A DNA stretch of 64,000 nt from Streblospio benedicti. Taxonomy: Eukaryota; Annelida; Polychaeta; Spionida; Spionidae. Location: assembly GCA_019095985.1 (NCBI GenBank), contig CM032661.1, positions 32,130,151-32,194,150 of the forward strand. The letters run 5' to 3'. Shown one piece after another: positions 24,201-31,025 of this stretch (positions are counted from its first letter, which is position 1; each line of letters opens with the position of its first letter). A program made the position numbers and the translations under genes. The notes below the pieces were generated by a model. It did no database searches, was not told the DNA's origin, and worked only from the letters and a program-made list of their open reading frames with translations.

Positions 24201-24238
24201 GGAGGAGTCTCACTGATGAGGAGAAGGCGATGATATAG
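279..24238 (+). CDS. Giant YWTD-propeller / mucin / HYR / GCC2-GCC3 single-pass receptor (5' end outside window)
   Basis: About 30 exons joined by phase-compatible splice sites encode roughly 4,150 residues. Exons: 279-450, 996-1121, 1307-1406, 1603-1786, 2175-2312, 2976-3171, 3555-3622, 3908-4088, 4715-4985, 5345-5540, 6055-6165, 6838-7035, 7701-7896, 8142-8369, 8692-8882, 9110-9221, 9462-9553, 9811-15111, 15392-16001, 16457-16524, 16751-16933, 17740-17835, 18161-18259, 18411-18477, 18857-19069, 19326-19525, 19788-19940, 20350-20544, 20871-20954, 21821-24238. Seen: YWTD-type blades (YWND, YWSD, YVTDW, YWTE, YFSDW), Cys-rich modules, a Thr/Ser stalk, one transmembrane helix, a Ser/Pro tail and a TAG stop. 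Known: YWTD propellers bind protein ligands in LDLR-family receptors. Inferred: a surface receptor or proteoglycan. Three homopolymer frameshifts (15532-15535, 16878-16886, 22277-22280) look like assembly errors. No initiator Met or signal peptide is in the window. Family membership beyond the domains is unknown. Confidence 0.85.
2175..2312 (+). CDS. EGF-like module after propeller 1
   Basis: This single exon encodes a six-cysteine EGF-like module: NLTC, then GCSHLCLP, then HVCACP, then LPTTC. The GCSHLCLP and CACP pattern is what closes YWTD propellers in LDLR/LRP proteins, where it packs against the propeller. Splice phases (1 in, 1 out) match both neighbouring propeller exons. Confidence 0.88.
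2639..2762. repeat. Same MITE-like family, short copy
   Basis: aaaacctctctactaggact at the start and gagaggtggtcttaatcgg, then aggttctactgtg at the end. It lies in the intron between the EGF-like exon and propeller 2. Confidence 0.55.
2976..5540 (+). CDS. Second YWTD propeller
   Basis: Five exons (2976-3171, 3555-3622, 3908-4088, 4715-4985, 5345-5540) encode about six blades: RVYWSDVIDKAIYR, then SLDWHRRNLYFTNVD, then LLYYTDHGTNPKVVRSHLDG, then TPNGLV, then RVYVTDWEAGTLTAYGVD. Residues from about 4880 to 4980 form an unusual insertion: Gly/Glu repeats followed by an Asp-Lys run (DKDKDKD) and MALR. This is probably a surface loop, since the next exon resumes a normal blade in phase. Third codon positions are strongly G/C, unlike exons from 8142 onward. 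Confidence 0.87.
3203..3295 (+). repeat. Simple repeats (ATTG)n then (GTTG)n
   Basis: About 10 ATTG units followed by about 11 GGTT units just downstream of a propeller-2 exon. Confidence 0.9.
4155..4402. mobile_element. Foldback element with tRNA-like centre
   Basis: Inverted arms of about 95 bases (attattatgccaagcaaact, then gacatagct, then catttgactatatcaa; complements at the far end) flank a centre with a B-box-like GGTTCGAGTCC and a preceding A-box-like stretch (tggtatcattctggtctcac). It sits in an intron of the receptor gene. Related arms occur at 42110-42240 and 60560-60650. Confidence 0.7.
4447..4697. repeat. Dispersed MITE-like repeat (agaacctc...ggtggtct family), copy in receptor intron
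   Basis: It begins agaacttctctattaggag and ends gaggtggtcttaattagagg. The middle repeats ggttcattttggtagcttta twice. Terminal segments are roughly inverted copies (agaacctcyctattaagacc against ggtcttaatagagaggttct). Confidence 0.6.
5040..5200. repeat. Decayed repeat of the 'tatctcga' type, copy 1
   Basis: ctatctcgatgttagagtca, then gttgattatctcgaatagtg, and cgagtttctactgtac. Shared words with 6175-6345 suggest a common element. The ends are uncertain. Confidence 0.4.
6055..7035 (+). CDS. Partial EGF-like module plus peritrophin-A (CBM14) chitin-binding module
   Basis: Exon 6055-6165 encodes a short Cys-rich piece (GACDSAACSADAVC, then DPVCEQ) resembling a truncated EGF unit. Exon 6838-7035 encodes a peritrophin-A/CBM14 pattern: CVTLPDGDYPSCLGC, then VFASCSGG, then CPPDTVWHDDKKACDY, then FEPC. 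The cysteine spacing, the aromatic residue before the fourth cysteine and the CDY ending fit the family. Known: CBM14 modules bind chitin in peritrophic matrix, cuticle, shell and egg-coat proteins. Placing one between two YWTD propellers is unusual and suggests the ectodomain can engage a polysaccharide. Confidence 0.75.
6175..6345. repeat. Decayed repeat of the 'tatctcga' type, copy 2
   Basis: agaaacctgttatctcgaat at the left, with catcgagataacaggaaatt in inverted orientation at the right. A second agaaacctgttattcgagat begins at 6346. Confidence 0.45.
7701..9553 (+). CDS. Third YWTD propeller
   Basis: Five exons (7701-7896, 8142-8369, 8692-8882, 9110-9221, 9462-9553) encode blades such as RRTVYLTDSSRGEILSISL, then DTVNEMLYFTSYEEGAIYRI, then ALYWTELGSN, then APNGVFVD, then HIYFSDWKSTSIKRMS. 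No closing EGF module follows. The propeller runs straight into the Thr/Ser-rich exon. The intron after 9553 has a GC donor (ACAG|gcaagt) paired with a normal AG acceptor at 9810. Codon use turns A/T-rich from 8142 on. Confidence 0.85.
8419..8595. repeat. Same MITE-like family, copy in propeller-3 intron
   Basis: cagtagaacctccttattat at the start, an internal atgaacgtttgggacaatga, and gaggtggtctcaatatagg, then ggctctattgtaa at the end. Confidence 0.55.
9811..15111 (+). CDS. Giant Thr/Ser/Glu-rich mucin-like stalk exon with acidic Ser-Gly motifs
   Basis: A single 5,301-bp exon is open throughout and encodes 1,767 residues dominated by Thr, Ser, Glu and Pro, as in heavily O-glycosylated stalks. 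About 15 acidic Ser-Gly motifs (most often TEMSGD or TDMSGD) recur, roughly every 85-100 residues between 12300 and 13900, each followed by an acidic stretch and often EFIFSST. A 72-bp unit repeats three times (11793-12008) and a 33-bp unit about twelve times (14562-14957). The acceptor is ctttaccag and the donor is gtaaga, both in phase with neighbours. Known: Ser-Gly next to acidic residues is the usual xylosyltransferase acceptor context for heparan and chondroitin sulfate. Inferred: an extended, possibly glycosaminoglycan-bearing stalk. Confidence 0.9.
11793..12008 (+). repeat. 72-bp coding tandem repeat, 3 units
   Basis: Three successive 24-residue units begin SERGSTT or SEREST and end with KESTTS, KESITS or QESTTS. 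They lie inside the mucin-like exon and keep its frame. Confidence 0.8.
14562..14957 (+). repeat. 33-bp coding minisatellite, about 12 units
   Basis: Tandem 33-bp units encode an 11-residue repeat (ETTVAETTTLS and variants with VG, AA, PS or PP). The frame is preserved because the unit length is a multiple of three. Antisense reading is also open, which explains a long spurious minus-strand frame here. Copy number is probably polymorphic. Confidence 0.9.
15392..16001 (+). CDS. Second Thr-rich stalk exon with 30-bp repeats
   Basis: The exon starts after ttttttcag and ends at G|gtataag. In phase with the previous exon it reads DVTTVPPYITSSPIETT and continues to TTKAF, where it meets a stop just after the T4 run at 15532-15535. 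With one T fewer, the frame passes into eight copies of SKPTTEPVTT (15537-15780) and on to TTAEMG, ending in the phase the next exon needs. The T run is therefore probably a one-base consensus error. The repeat array is a 30-bp minisatellite extending the stalk. Confidence 0.82.
15537..15780 (+). repeat. 30-bp coding minisatellite (SKPTTEPVTT), 8 units
   Basis: Eight near-identical units of acgtctaaacccaccactga plus ten further bases. One unit has an extra ACT codon. The last is diverged (STPTTESFTS). All keep the reading frame. Confidence 0.9.
16457..16933 (+). CDS. HYR (hyalin repeat) domain in two exons
   Basis: Exon 16457-16524 reads PKPIFTNCPINRTILTDSD and exon 16751-16933 begins VWWVDPEAV, then LAPGARLTLGETEVVYTA. 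This is the HYR pattern: nCP, VxWxxP, a PG turn, the lG-x-t-x-V-x-YtA strand, and a final Cys-aromatic strand. The last strand (ETCRFTVNVTRQ) lies in another frame after the G9 run at 16878-16886. Seven or ten Gs would restore it and also give the phase needed by the next exon. Known: HYR is an Ig-like adhesion fold often found beside Sushi modules, as it is here. Confidence 0.82.
17140..17330. repeat. GTACTTG/CAAGTAC-rich degenerate repeat
   Basis: The 7-mers CAAGTAC and GTACTTG, with ccaagtccaagtac variants, recur more than a dozen times in 190 bases in both orientations. Receptor-gene intron, no coding value. Confidence 0.65.
17375..17525. mobile_element. Short TIR element (gcagatccag...ctggatctgc)
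   Basis: tgcagatccagaggggggcg at the left and its complement-like cgccccccccc, then tggatctgcctatgc at the right enclose about 100 bases with gaaatacttcattttcatag. A diverged relative of this middle segment is at about 3750-3790 (catgaaaatgaaatatttca). Non-coding. Confidence 0.55.
17740..18259 (+). CDS. Sushi/CCP-like module in two exons
   Basis: Exons 17740-17835 and 18161-18259 encode CKPPPHVLRGLYHC, then YQCQIQCLPGYSLVAP, then TFTCRTRGWDP, then MACF. The QC-x3-C-LPGY core, the C-x3-GW tail and the terminal cysteine are Sushi-like, although the spacing is irregular. HYR-Sushi is a common pair (for example in SVEP1), which supports both calls. Confidence 0.68.
18411..19525 (+). CDS. Cys-containing juxtamembrane region before GCC2/GCC3 module
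   Basis: Exons 18411-18477, 18857-19069 and 19326-19525 encode about 160 residues with no family I can name. The region starts EASKKRKVMLDIEFEEQC, has paired cysteines (MGLCSTN, GVVCDPA, LECRGG), then a Ser/Ala-rich helical stretch and FVCAEGSVMRDNMC leading into the next module. The position between Sushi and GCC2/GCC3 modules matches a similar connecting segment in SVEP1-like proteins, but that comparison is from memory. Confidence 0.7.
19788..19940 (+). CDS. GCC2/GCC3 (ephrin-receptor-like) Cys-rich module
   Basis: One exon encodes LCPYGSYHQPATGVCEVCPA, then GTYQNKQGQTACLPC, then DADTTTQPGAY. The CP-x-GtYq-x4-gq-x2-C-x2-C signature is that of GCC2/GCC3 and TNFR-like Cys-rich modules. The exon is phase 1 in and out and sits just before the transmembrane exon. 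Confidence 0.85.
20350..20544 (+). CDS. Transmembrane exon
   Basis: A Pro-rich linker (PSLPPKPSPPPPPSTRP) leads to about 24 hydrophobic residues (LALVIGLSVAGGIVAFVLII and onward to LAW), followed by HYHMRKKRKAQM. The basic RKKRK stop-transfer sequence marks the cytoplasmic side, giving a type I topology with the propellers outside. Confidence 0.9.
20871..24238 (+). CDS. Ser/Pro-rich cytoplasmic tail
   Basis: Exon 20871-20954 (NGGYWNPAIVAQSHPDAM) and exon 21821-24238 join in phase. The tail is about 830 residues long and holds some 30 Ser-Pro sites, including a dense run at 23450-23660 (SPIRQQQSPIRHQTSPARHH and onward) suited to proline-directed kinases. An internal motif repeats: IDYDKPPELVDV near 23210 and INYDQPPKLVEV near 23385. 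A second motif, SVPNL/SAPNL, occurs near 23310 and 23835. The C-terminus is KGWRSLTDEEKAMI, then TAG. A frame change at the C4 run 22277-22280 is repaired by one C fewer. A 40-bp candidate exon at 21331-21370 would read MVDYSYTQQNYR but does not fit the phase. Confidence 0.82.
21331..21370 (+). other. Candidate 40-bp alternative exon, unresolved phase
   Basis: It is bounded by aatgtag and gtaagt. In phase 0 it reads PMVDYSYTQQNYR and would leave the G needed by the 21821 exon (giving GQRPL). However, the preceding exon ends in phase 1, which gives LFVYSTKL and then a stop. It may be an alternative terminal exon, part of a different splice form, or another consensus error. Confidence 0.35.
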
Positions 24239-24810
24239 ACTGATGCATGAATGAAACAATATTGACATTTTTTCTTATCTCTAGTAATCATTCAGTTAAA
24301 TATTATGTGTTAAATATCTTAAGTATAATTTATAATTAAGATATTTAATTCATCTTGACAAAAGGTTTACCACGGACAAGATACATGTGCATTAACGTCT
24401 CTTAAATAATTTTGAAAACAAGTTCAACAAATTGTTGTTAATCATATCGTAGTGACCATTGATTGTTTCGCATGTATACTAGACGTAATAACTTTGTTAT
24501 CAACATTGCCATCAATGTTTATGGTTATATGTGCACCTACATGTAATAGAACTTCAGTATATTGATTTAAACAAAGTAATTGCATAAAATATTAAAAGGT
24601 TATCATAGGATATGTTGAAATATTCGCTTACATATATGTAACAAATATTCGTGTAGAGTTCCATATTGTTTATGCAAAAAGGTAGCCACACTCTTTTTGA
24701 TAAGAAAAAATTTGTATTTACTAGGCAGGTGTCACGTTAAATCGTGTGTAAGTATCACCAATTATGATAATGTAATTTTTAAATTGAATAAATCCCTGCT
24801 TTACAGTTTC
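24239..24810 (+). other. 3' UTR of the receptor gene with polyadenylation signal
   Basis: AT-rich sequence follows the TAG stop. A canonical AATAAA lies at 24787-24792, about 550 bases downstream, with no intervening gene. The exact cleavage site is not determinable here. Confidence 0.5.
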
Positions 24811-25289
24811 TATATTCGCCTATTTTTACCCGAGATGAAAATTTGACAAAATCTCTTCCATAAATGGATACACTAGCCTATATGATATCCGCCTACCTGA
24901 TCAGGATCAAGCTAGACATGACCCCCCAAAAAGAAATTATGTATTATATGCATCTCTATATCTGAAAATACATTTTGTGTTCACATCAACATCATATCTT
25001 AAAATATCTACATATACTTATAAAGGTCAAATATTAGTCTGATTCAATTGCTCATTTTGAGCGACATATATGTGCACTTCCACTTTTCCCTGAGCTTTAG
25101 TGTATAAATAACACCTTCGCTACACCAGAATTATAATATTCATTAAAATTGTCTATGTCAGGAAGGGCAGGGTCATTACACTTAAATGATTTTCTCACAA
25201 GATTGTAGATGATAGTCGGCAAGACATCGGCTGCCAATGTCCCAGCCTCAATTCTGCCGATTTAGGGTCTTGTTTCATTTGAATATTTC

Positions 25290-26069
25290 CTACGCTATGT
25301 AAACCGCTACAGCAGGAACGCGTCCTCTACTCTTCTTGCAGCCACTAACCGACAGTCCCACTGGTAGATTCACCTGATTATAAGCACTGGGTGGGTGGTA
25401 GACCTCAAATCCTGCATTCCAGTGGATCATCACTAAGGCCTTATTAGTAGACTCCGAGAAAAAACCAACCATGTCACCTGCTTTCACCGCGAAGCGCTCT
25501 CTTCTAGGCACATAGTGGGTCAAGACACCCTCTTTATTTGCTTCTGTCACTACGATTTTCGTTTTTCCGACAACCATAAATGTATCAGCAGCCATCCGTC
25601 TGAACATTGCCAACCACACTTGCCCACTAGTTGCGCACTGTACTCTCCATTTGTATACCAGTCCGTCTCTAGAAAGGGTAGCGCCTGGATAGATATTGGT
25701 CCACCCAGCTGTATCACTGCTGGTGGTCAGATCTCCTACGTAACTTGCTCGTTGTTTGACCTGATACACTGTTGTGTTCCCTGGAACCAGCTGATTGAGG
25801 GAGAGTTCATCCTGGTCGTACAAATGGCACGTCGAGTCGTGGACGCTGTAGGTGACGCATGTCTCGTGGATGGAGCAATGCAGTGCGCACCACACTCGAG
25901 ACCTCTGTCCAATGTACGTGGCTACCGATGCAATTCCAGAAAGTTTGCTATGCATATAGGCTGTAAAATTAAGCGCCCGCACAATGGGTGTCATCCGGAA
26001 TAAGACGATTAGAACAACAGCCATTATTAAAGTGCTACTGTTGTTTACTTTGCAAGTGTTGAGTATCAT
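25290..26069 (-). CDS. Secreted PAN/apple-like single-exon protein
   Basis: An uninterrupted 259-codon frame. A hydrophobic stretch near the N-terminus (LIMAVVLIVLFRMTPIVRA, about residues 14-32) looks like a signal peptide. A second Met at residue 16 would give a more typical start. Residues about 35-95 resemble a PAN/apple module: SRVWCALHC, then ETCVTYSV, then STCHLYD. The remaining 160 residues have one late Cys (VSGCKKS), beta-strand-like alternation (VYKWRVQCA, then QVWLAMFRR, then MVVGKTKIVV, then KAGDMVGFFS) and no transmembrane segment. I do not recognise that fold. Known: PAN modules bind proteins or sugars in secreted and matrix proteins. It lies tail to tail with the receptor gene, about 1 kb away. 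An upstream non-coding exon cannot be excluded. Confidence 0.72.
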   Translation of the reverse strand: MILNTCKVNNSSTLIMAVVLIVLFRMTPIVRALNFTAYMHSKLSGIASVATYIGQRSRVWCALHCSIHETCVTYSVHDSTCHLYDQDELSLNQLVPGNTTVYQVKQRASYVGDLTTSSDTAGWTNIYPGATLSRDGLVYKWRVQCATSGQVWLAMFRRMAADTFMVVGKTKIVVTEANKEGVLTHYVPRRERFAVKAGDMVGFFSESTNKALVMIHWNAGFEVYHPPSAYNQVNLPVGLSVSGCKKSRGRVPAVAVYIA

Positions 26070-27106
26070 TATTCCAAAGCCTAGCTGGTTTTACTGTAAA
26101 GACCACTAGAACGCGTTAACGCACACTACGCACTTGGTCTTATTATTTACCGTCATACATGTGACTGAATTGATGTAACCTTTTAATGTATTGATGGTTG
26201 CTTTTGTTTTATGCATAGATCTACATGTATACGTGTACGGTCGTTATGCAAGTGATAAATATTTGAAAGTGTGTGTTTTATATTGCATTTACATTTGTGT
26301 CCACTCACAATAGTGTATAAAGACTAGTAGAGTTATAGAAAAGGTAGAAAGAATTGCCTATATCTAATCAAGTAAGGGATCATCAAAAATGACGTGGGGC
26401 ATGCCAGGAGTTGGAGAATAATGATGAATGATGACGAATGGGGGAGGGGCAGAGAGTTCCAAAGAAAATTGCTATCATGAGTGATCTTTTTTCATCATAC
26501 CTAGTTCCTCAGGACAAAAATGCTTGATTTGTCTTGGGTCCCATAGCAATGTGACCAGTGGTGTGACCAGTGACTCAAAAATAGTTCTACAAATGAATAA
26601 GATCTGGTTTTAACATTTATGAACACCACATGGATGTCCTGATTATCCATGATAGTTTCCTGCAATGACGCCACTGTATTAAACATTTTAAAACTCAAGT
26701 TTGATGTCCGCACGTTCAGAACTTAAATATTGGTTCCATCATGTCAATTAAAATTACACCAGGTATCTGGCACTCTCTATGAGAGGTTGATTTTTTAAAA
26801 ATTTATTTGTGTTAATAATATTTTGTATGATGGTATTTTTATTTTATAATCTACTTTGATAATTGTGGTGTAAAGATGTTATAATATGAAAATTTAATTT
26901 ATATATATATTCTATGAATCTTGCTTTTTCAAATATGACCCAGCTAAAGAATGAGTACAGAAGAACCACTGTTTAAAGAAAATTTAAAAAAAAACTAATA
27001 TTACATACAAAAATTACTCCACATATTGAGCCTTTCGTAGAGTGAGGTATCTAGGATATTGAAAAATGTAAATTGAATATGTAACAAGTAGCCGTCGGGA
27101 ACGCCG
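26070..27106. other. Intergenic, no feature seen
   Basis: AT-rich sequence upstream of the PAN-like gene, with only short spurious frames. Its promoter should lie in the first part, but I see no convincing TATA box. Confidence 0.6.
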
Positions 27107-27781
27107 TAAATCTCCCCTTCCCCGATCAGGCCATTTCCCCGATCAAGCCATTTTTGAAAAGTAGGCCAAAGTACTCAAATATCAAATCACATGAGGAGAG
27201 TGACATAGTCATACCAAATGTCAAGTTTGGTGATGATAGGTAATAAAGTCTACCCAGGAGTCAGATAAACACAAATTCGTAATAATTTGTTTTTAAAAGA
27301 CAGATAAACACAAAATTAATCAGTAATAATTTGTTTTTAAAAATAGTACATGGTAACTTTATTACATCAAAAAAGTAGGCCAAAGTACACCAAAACGTGA
27401 GGAGAGTCTATAGACATACAAATGCTCTGGAGAGACAGATAAAAACAATTATGTAATAATTTGTTTTTAAAAACACATCAAAAGTAGGCCAAAGTAGATA
27501 GTACAACGAAGTTTGAAGTTGACCATAGGTCAAATACTTCTCCCTGTAGAGTGTTAACAAGGTTTATTACGTAACGCTCGTAAGTTCGTCAAAAGTAGGC
27601 CAAAGTACAAACAAAATTTTTGGAGAGGTACTTTTTTCCTCAAACAAAACATATTCAATTTGCAAATCAATAGCTCAAGTAGTGTTCGAGTTATCAGCCT
27701 GTTTATTTCGGGCGGGCGCACGGACGGGCGGCCAGAAGCAAAGCTAGAAATCTCCCTCCGGACTTCGTCCGGGGAGATTTA
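27107..27781. mobile_element. Non-autonomous TIR-bearing element with internal repeats
   Basis: TAAATCTCCCC at 27107-27117 is matched by its exact complement GGGGAGATTTA at 27771-27781. The right end also has a short hairpin (CTCCGGACTTCGTCCGG) and a GC-rich block (cgggcgggcgcacggacggg). Four copies of AAAGTAGGCCAAAGTA lie inside at 27159, 27373, 27483 and 27593, spaced 214, 110 and 110 bases. There is no coding capacity. No clear target duplication was seen, so the true ends may be slightly further out. Confidence 0.5.
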
Positions 27782-28349
27782 ATTTGGAATGTTGAATTAT
27801 GTTCATGTGTATGAACAATACAGTAGTTCGTTTTCAAATCACTCCAGTGAAATTCATATACACATGTATGCTCAATCTAATATCCTTAAAGTTGATTGCA
27901 CTATAAGTTACTGAAATAAAAATGACTTGGATAACTTACGTTGTAAGTGAATAACTTGCAAGTAAATTCATACATCCATAATTTGACATAATTAAGAGTA
28001 CATTTTGTACTGTAAGAGTCAGTAAATATGAATATGAAAATAAATTGTGACTCATTTTATTCTATAAAAATGTGTTCATTATCTTACAATATGCATATAA
28101 AACAAATACATGTACATACGGTACCACTCCATACATACATATTTACAATATTTGTGATAAACCCATTTTACAAACTGATGACAATATAATCACATAGTGC
28201 ATATAATAATAACTTCAATTGGTTCCTTGGATTATGCAGTTTAAGGCTGGAAAATTAATATAAAATGCAACTCTGATGCATATTTGATACACGACAAATA
28301 CAATGGGATTGAGTAGTATCTGTGAAATATTAACACTTTGCAGTATTTT

Positions 28350-28616
28350 TTTTGTTTTGTAATGTTCTTTTATGCTGTGTGAATCTGTTCTCAATCATTT
28401 AATTTGAATTTTTAAATTTTCTTTATTTTATGAACGTTTTCAAACCATGTACGTTCCTTGTCAAAAACTAGAATAGAAATACGTATTTCTATTTTAGTTT
28501 TTGACAAGGAACCTACATGGCTTGAAAACGTTAATAAAATAAAGAAAATTTAAAAATTCAAAATTCAATCATTGAGAACATATTCACACAGCATAAAAGA
28601 ACATTACAAAACAAAA
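28350..28616. repeat. 267-bp near-perfect palindrome
   Basis: Two arms of about 133 bases meet at agaaatacgtatttct (centre 28482/28483) with no spacer. The outer ends are ttttgttttgtaatgttctt and its complement at 28597-28616. Differences are few (one indel and a handful of mismatches). It lies in the intergenic stretch between the PAN-like gene and EEPD1. Confidence 0.85.
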
Positions 28617-31025
28617 TGAGACCAAGCGCTGTGTACCAAATACATAGGATTTTTAGTGCAGTATTTTTATGCACAGGGAATTTCACATTCAAAATGAAGT
28701 TATTTGAGATTCATACTTGGGAGCAAAAAAATGTTATAAAATGGGATTTTAGACCGTACTTTCATGATATATTATAATAAAAACATCTAATGCTAGGCAC
28801 TCGTTGGATCTATGAATGATCAGAACATTTTGAGAGTTAACAACCCACACACTCCATAATCATGCAATATTTAGTCTACATAATACTATGTGCACTGCAA
28901 AATTAAAATAATTGTTATAGCGATACTCATATTCAATAAAAGTTTATGCGCTTTGTAATAGATAGTTTAATATATGCATATGCCAGAAAAAAAATTCATA
29001 AAATAGATTATTAATGAACACTGTAAAATAAAAATACCAAGACTCAGATCATGGTCTTCATGCGTGAAAATTTACAATATTTCAAGTTCTCGGAACATAT
29101 ATTACAAAACATTCATTCAAAACTGATATACAAAACCCATATAAACAAAACTTATAATATAACACAAATTATACCATGAAAAATTTGAGCATTACCAACC
29201 CAGTCAATTTCTTTTTCATATCAAATAATTATACGCATATTATTCAAAACAACAATATAAAGACTAAATGCATTGAAATTATCTCACAAATATATGTAGT
29301 TTAGGTAACTCCATTGAAATTATCCCATTATAAATTAGACATATTCAATAAGATTATGCATGTAATTTTTAACCAATTCTAATTTATGCATATCCAAACT
29401 CACATTTTATAATACACTAACGTTAAAAAACATTTCAAGGCCTTTTGAAAAATAAGCAAAAATATTATGCATTAAAAAGTCATATGATCGATCACATTGC
29501 AATTATCATTAGAATAAAAAGTAAGAAATAACATTATAAATGGTACTAAAAATATAAGTTTTCGCACTATTCCGAATATTTTTTTCTTTATTTTCTTTTT
29601 GTTTATGATTTATGCTATGCCCAGCACCAAAATCTCTTCATATTGAGTAGATTTGAATGCAATGACCTATTTCTCCACGGGAGACATGAATTCCATCCTG
29701 CCTGAAATTGGTATTTCATTGATTGAAATATAACATTAAATGTCCACATAATTTTTTAAATGGGGGAATCTTTTGCAAACTATACTATTTGCTGAATTAG
29801 CACCTTAACTTAGAGTATTATAACAATATAATATCCTTGTTGAACAAACACAAATGCATAAGTTTGAGAAGTCAATAATATTTGCAGATGAGCAAAACAA
29901 ATTCTAAATCATAATGGTTTCTAAAGTTATGTAATATATGCAAAGTACTTAAAAAGCATACACATTTCAAATCAGAATGCACAAAATACAAATGCTTTGT
30001 GTTATTTTTTCAATATTTCTGAAAAAAATATATACCTGTTTAACACACAGTTTAGGAAAGAATAGAAATGGTAAACATGTAAAAAAATGCATACATTTTA
30101 TACATATTCGTAAAATATTTTAAAAATGTTGATAATAATACTTTCAGATATAATTATAATCATAGTACACCTAACTTGCTAAAGTTAAAAAACAACAAAA
30201 AACAGATGAGTATTAACTTTCACATACACCTCATATTTTCACTAGGACTTCACTTGAAACATTACCATCAAGTTTGAGGAATTTCTCATGGCTTTGCACG
30301 CTTGTGATGCACAAAGGATTTTCCCCTCAGTTATTATATATTCTGAAGTTTAGATAAGCTAATTTGCAAGTTTCCTTTTGCTACTTATAAAAATTGTCTT
30401 CTTATAGAAAAAAAAAATACTTGGATCAATCAATATAGTTAGAAAAGTAGAAAAGTACATTGTGAGATTAGTAGATTATGATGAATGATCTTAAAATAAA
30501 TTCATGATATCAAATGAAATAAATTAGATAATATATTGTGTCATTAATTTGATAACTTCATTAGACTATCACATATAACTCTGTAAAACAAAACAAAGAC
30601 AAGTAAACTTGTTCAAATGCAAATATTTTGAAAGAGATAGCATAACTATACGCTCAGTATGCATCTTTTGAAAATTGACCATAATTGTTTAGGGTCTACC
30701 CTTTCTTAGACTCAGTGAAAATTGTACGAAATTCATATATTTCACTATCATCCTAGTATTTTGGCATTTATCCAAACTGAAATATGACGAAAGAGCAAAA
30801 TGTGTATTCATTTAAAAAGATTATAACATGATATATATGATAACACTCCGTTAGCTTGTGACTATCTATCAAGCATCCTTGCATGATTAAAATATCACTA
30901 GCCAAACAAAATTTCCACTCTCGAGTTTCCACTATGCCACTGTCTTTTGGTATCATCTACACAGTCATACGTTGAGGCACTGGTTTGTAGGTTTCCAGGC
31001 CTCACACGGCGGAGTCGACCATTCG
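28617..31025. other. AT-rich intergenic / EEPD1 3' UTR
   Basis: About 2.4 kb of very AT-rich sequence downstream of the EEPD1 stop. It may include the EEPD1 3' UTR. No other gene or RNA recognised. Confidence 0.5.

Noticed and set aside
27159-27608. CRISPR-like array
   Set aside because: Four spaced 16-mers in a eukaryotic TIR element. Spacing is irregular at one interval and there are no cas genes or prokaryotic context.
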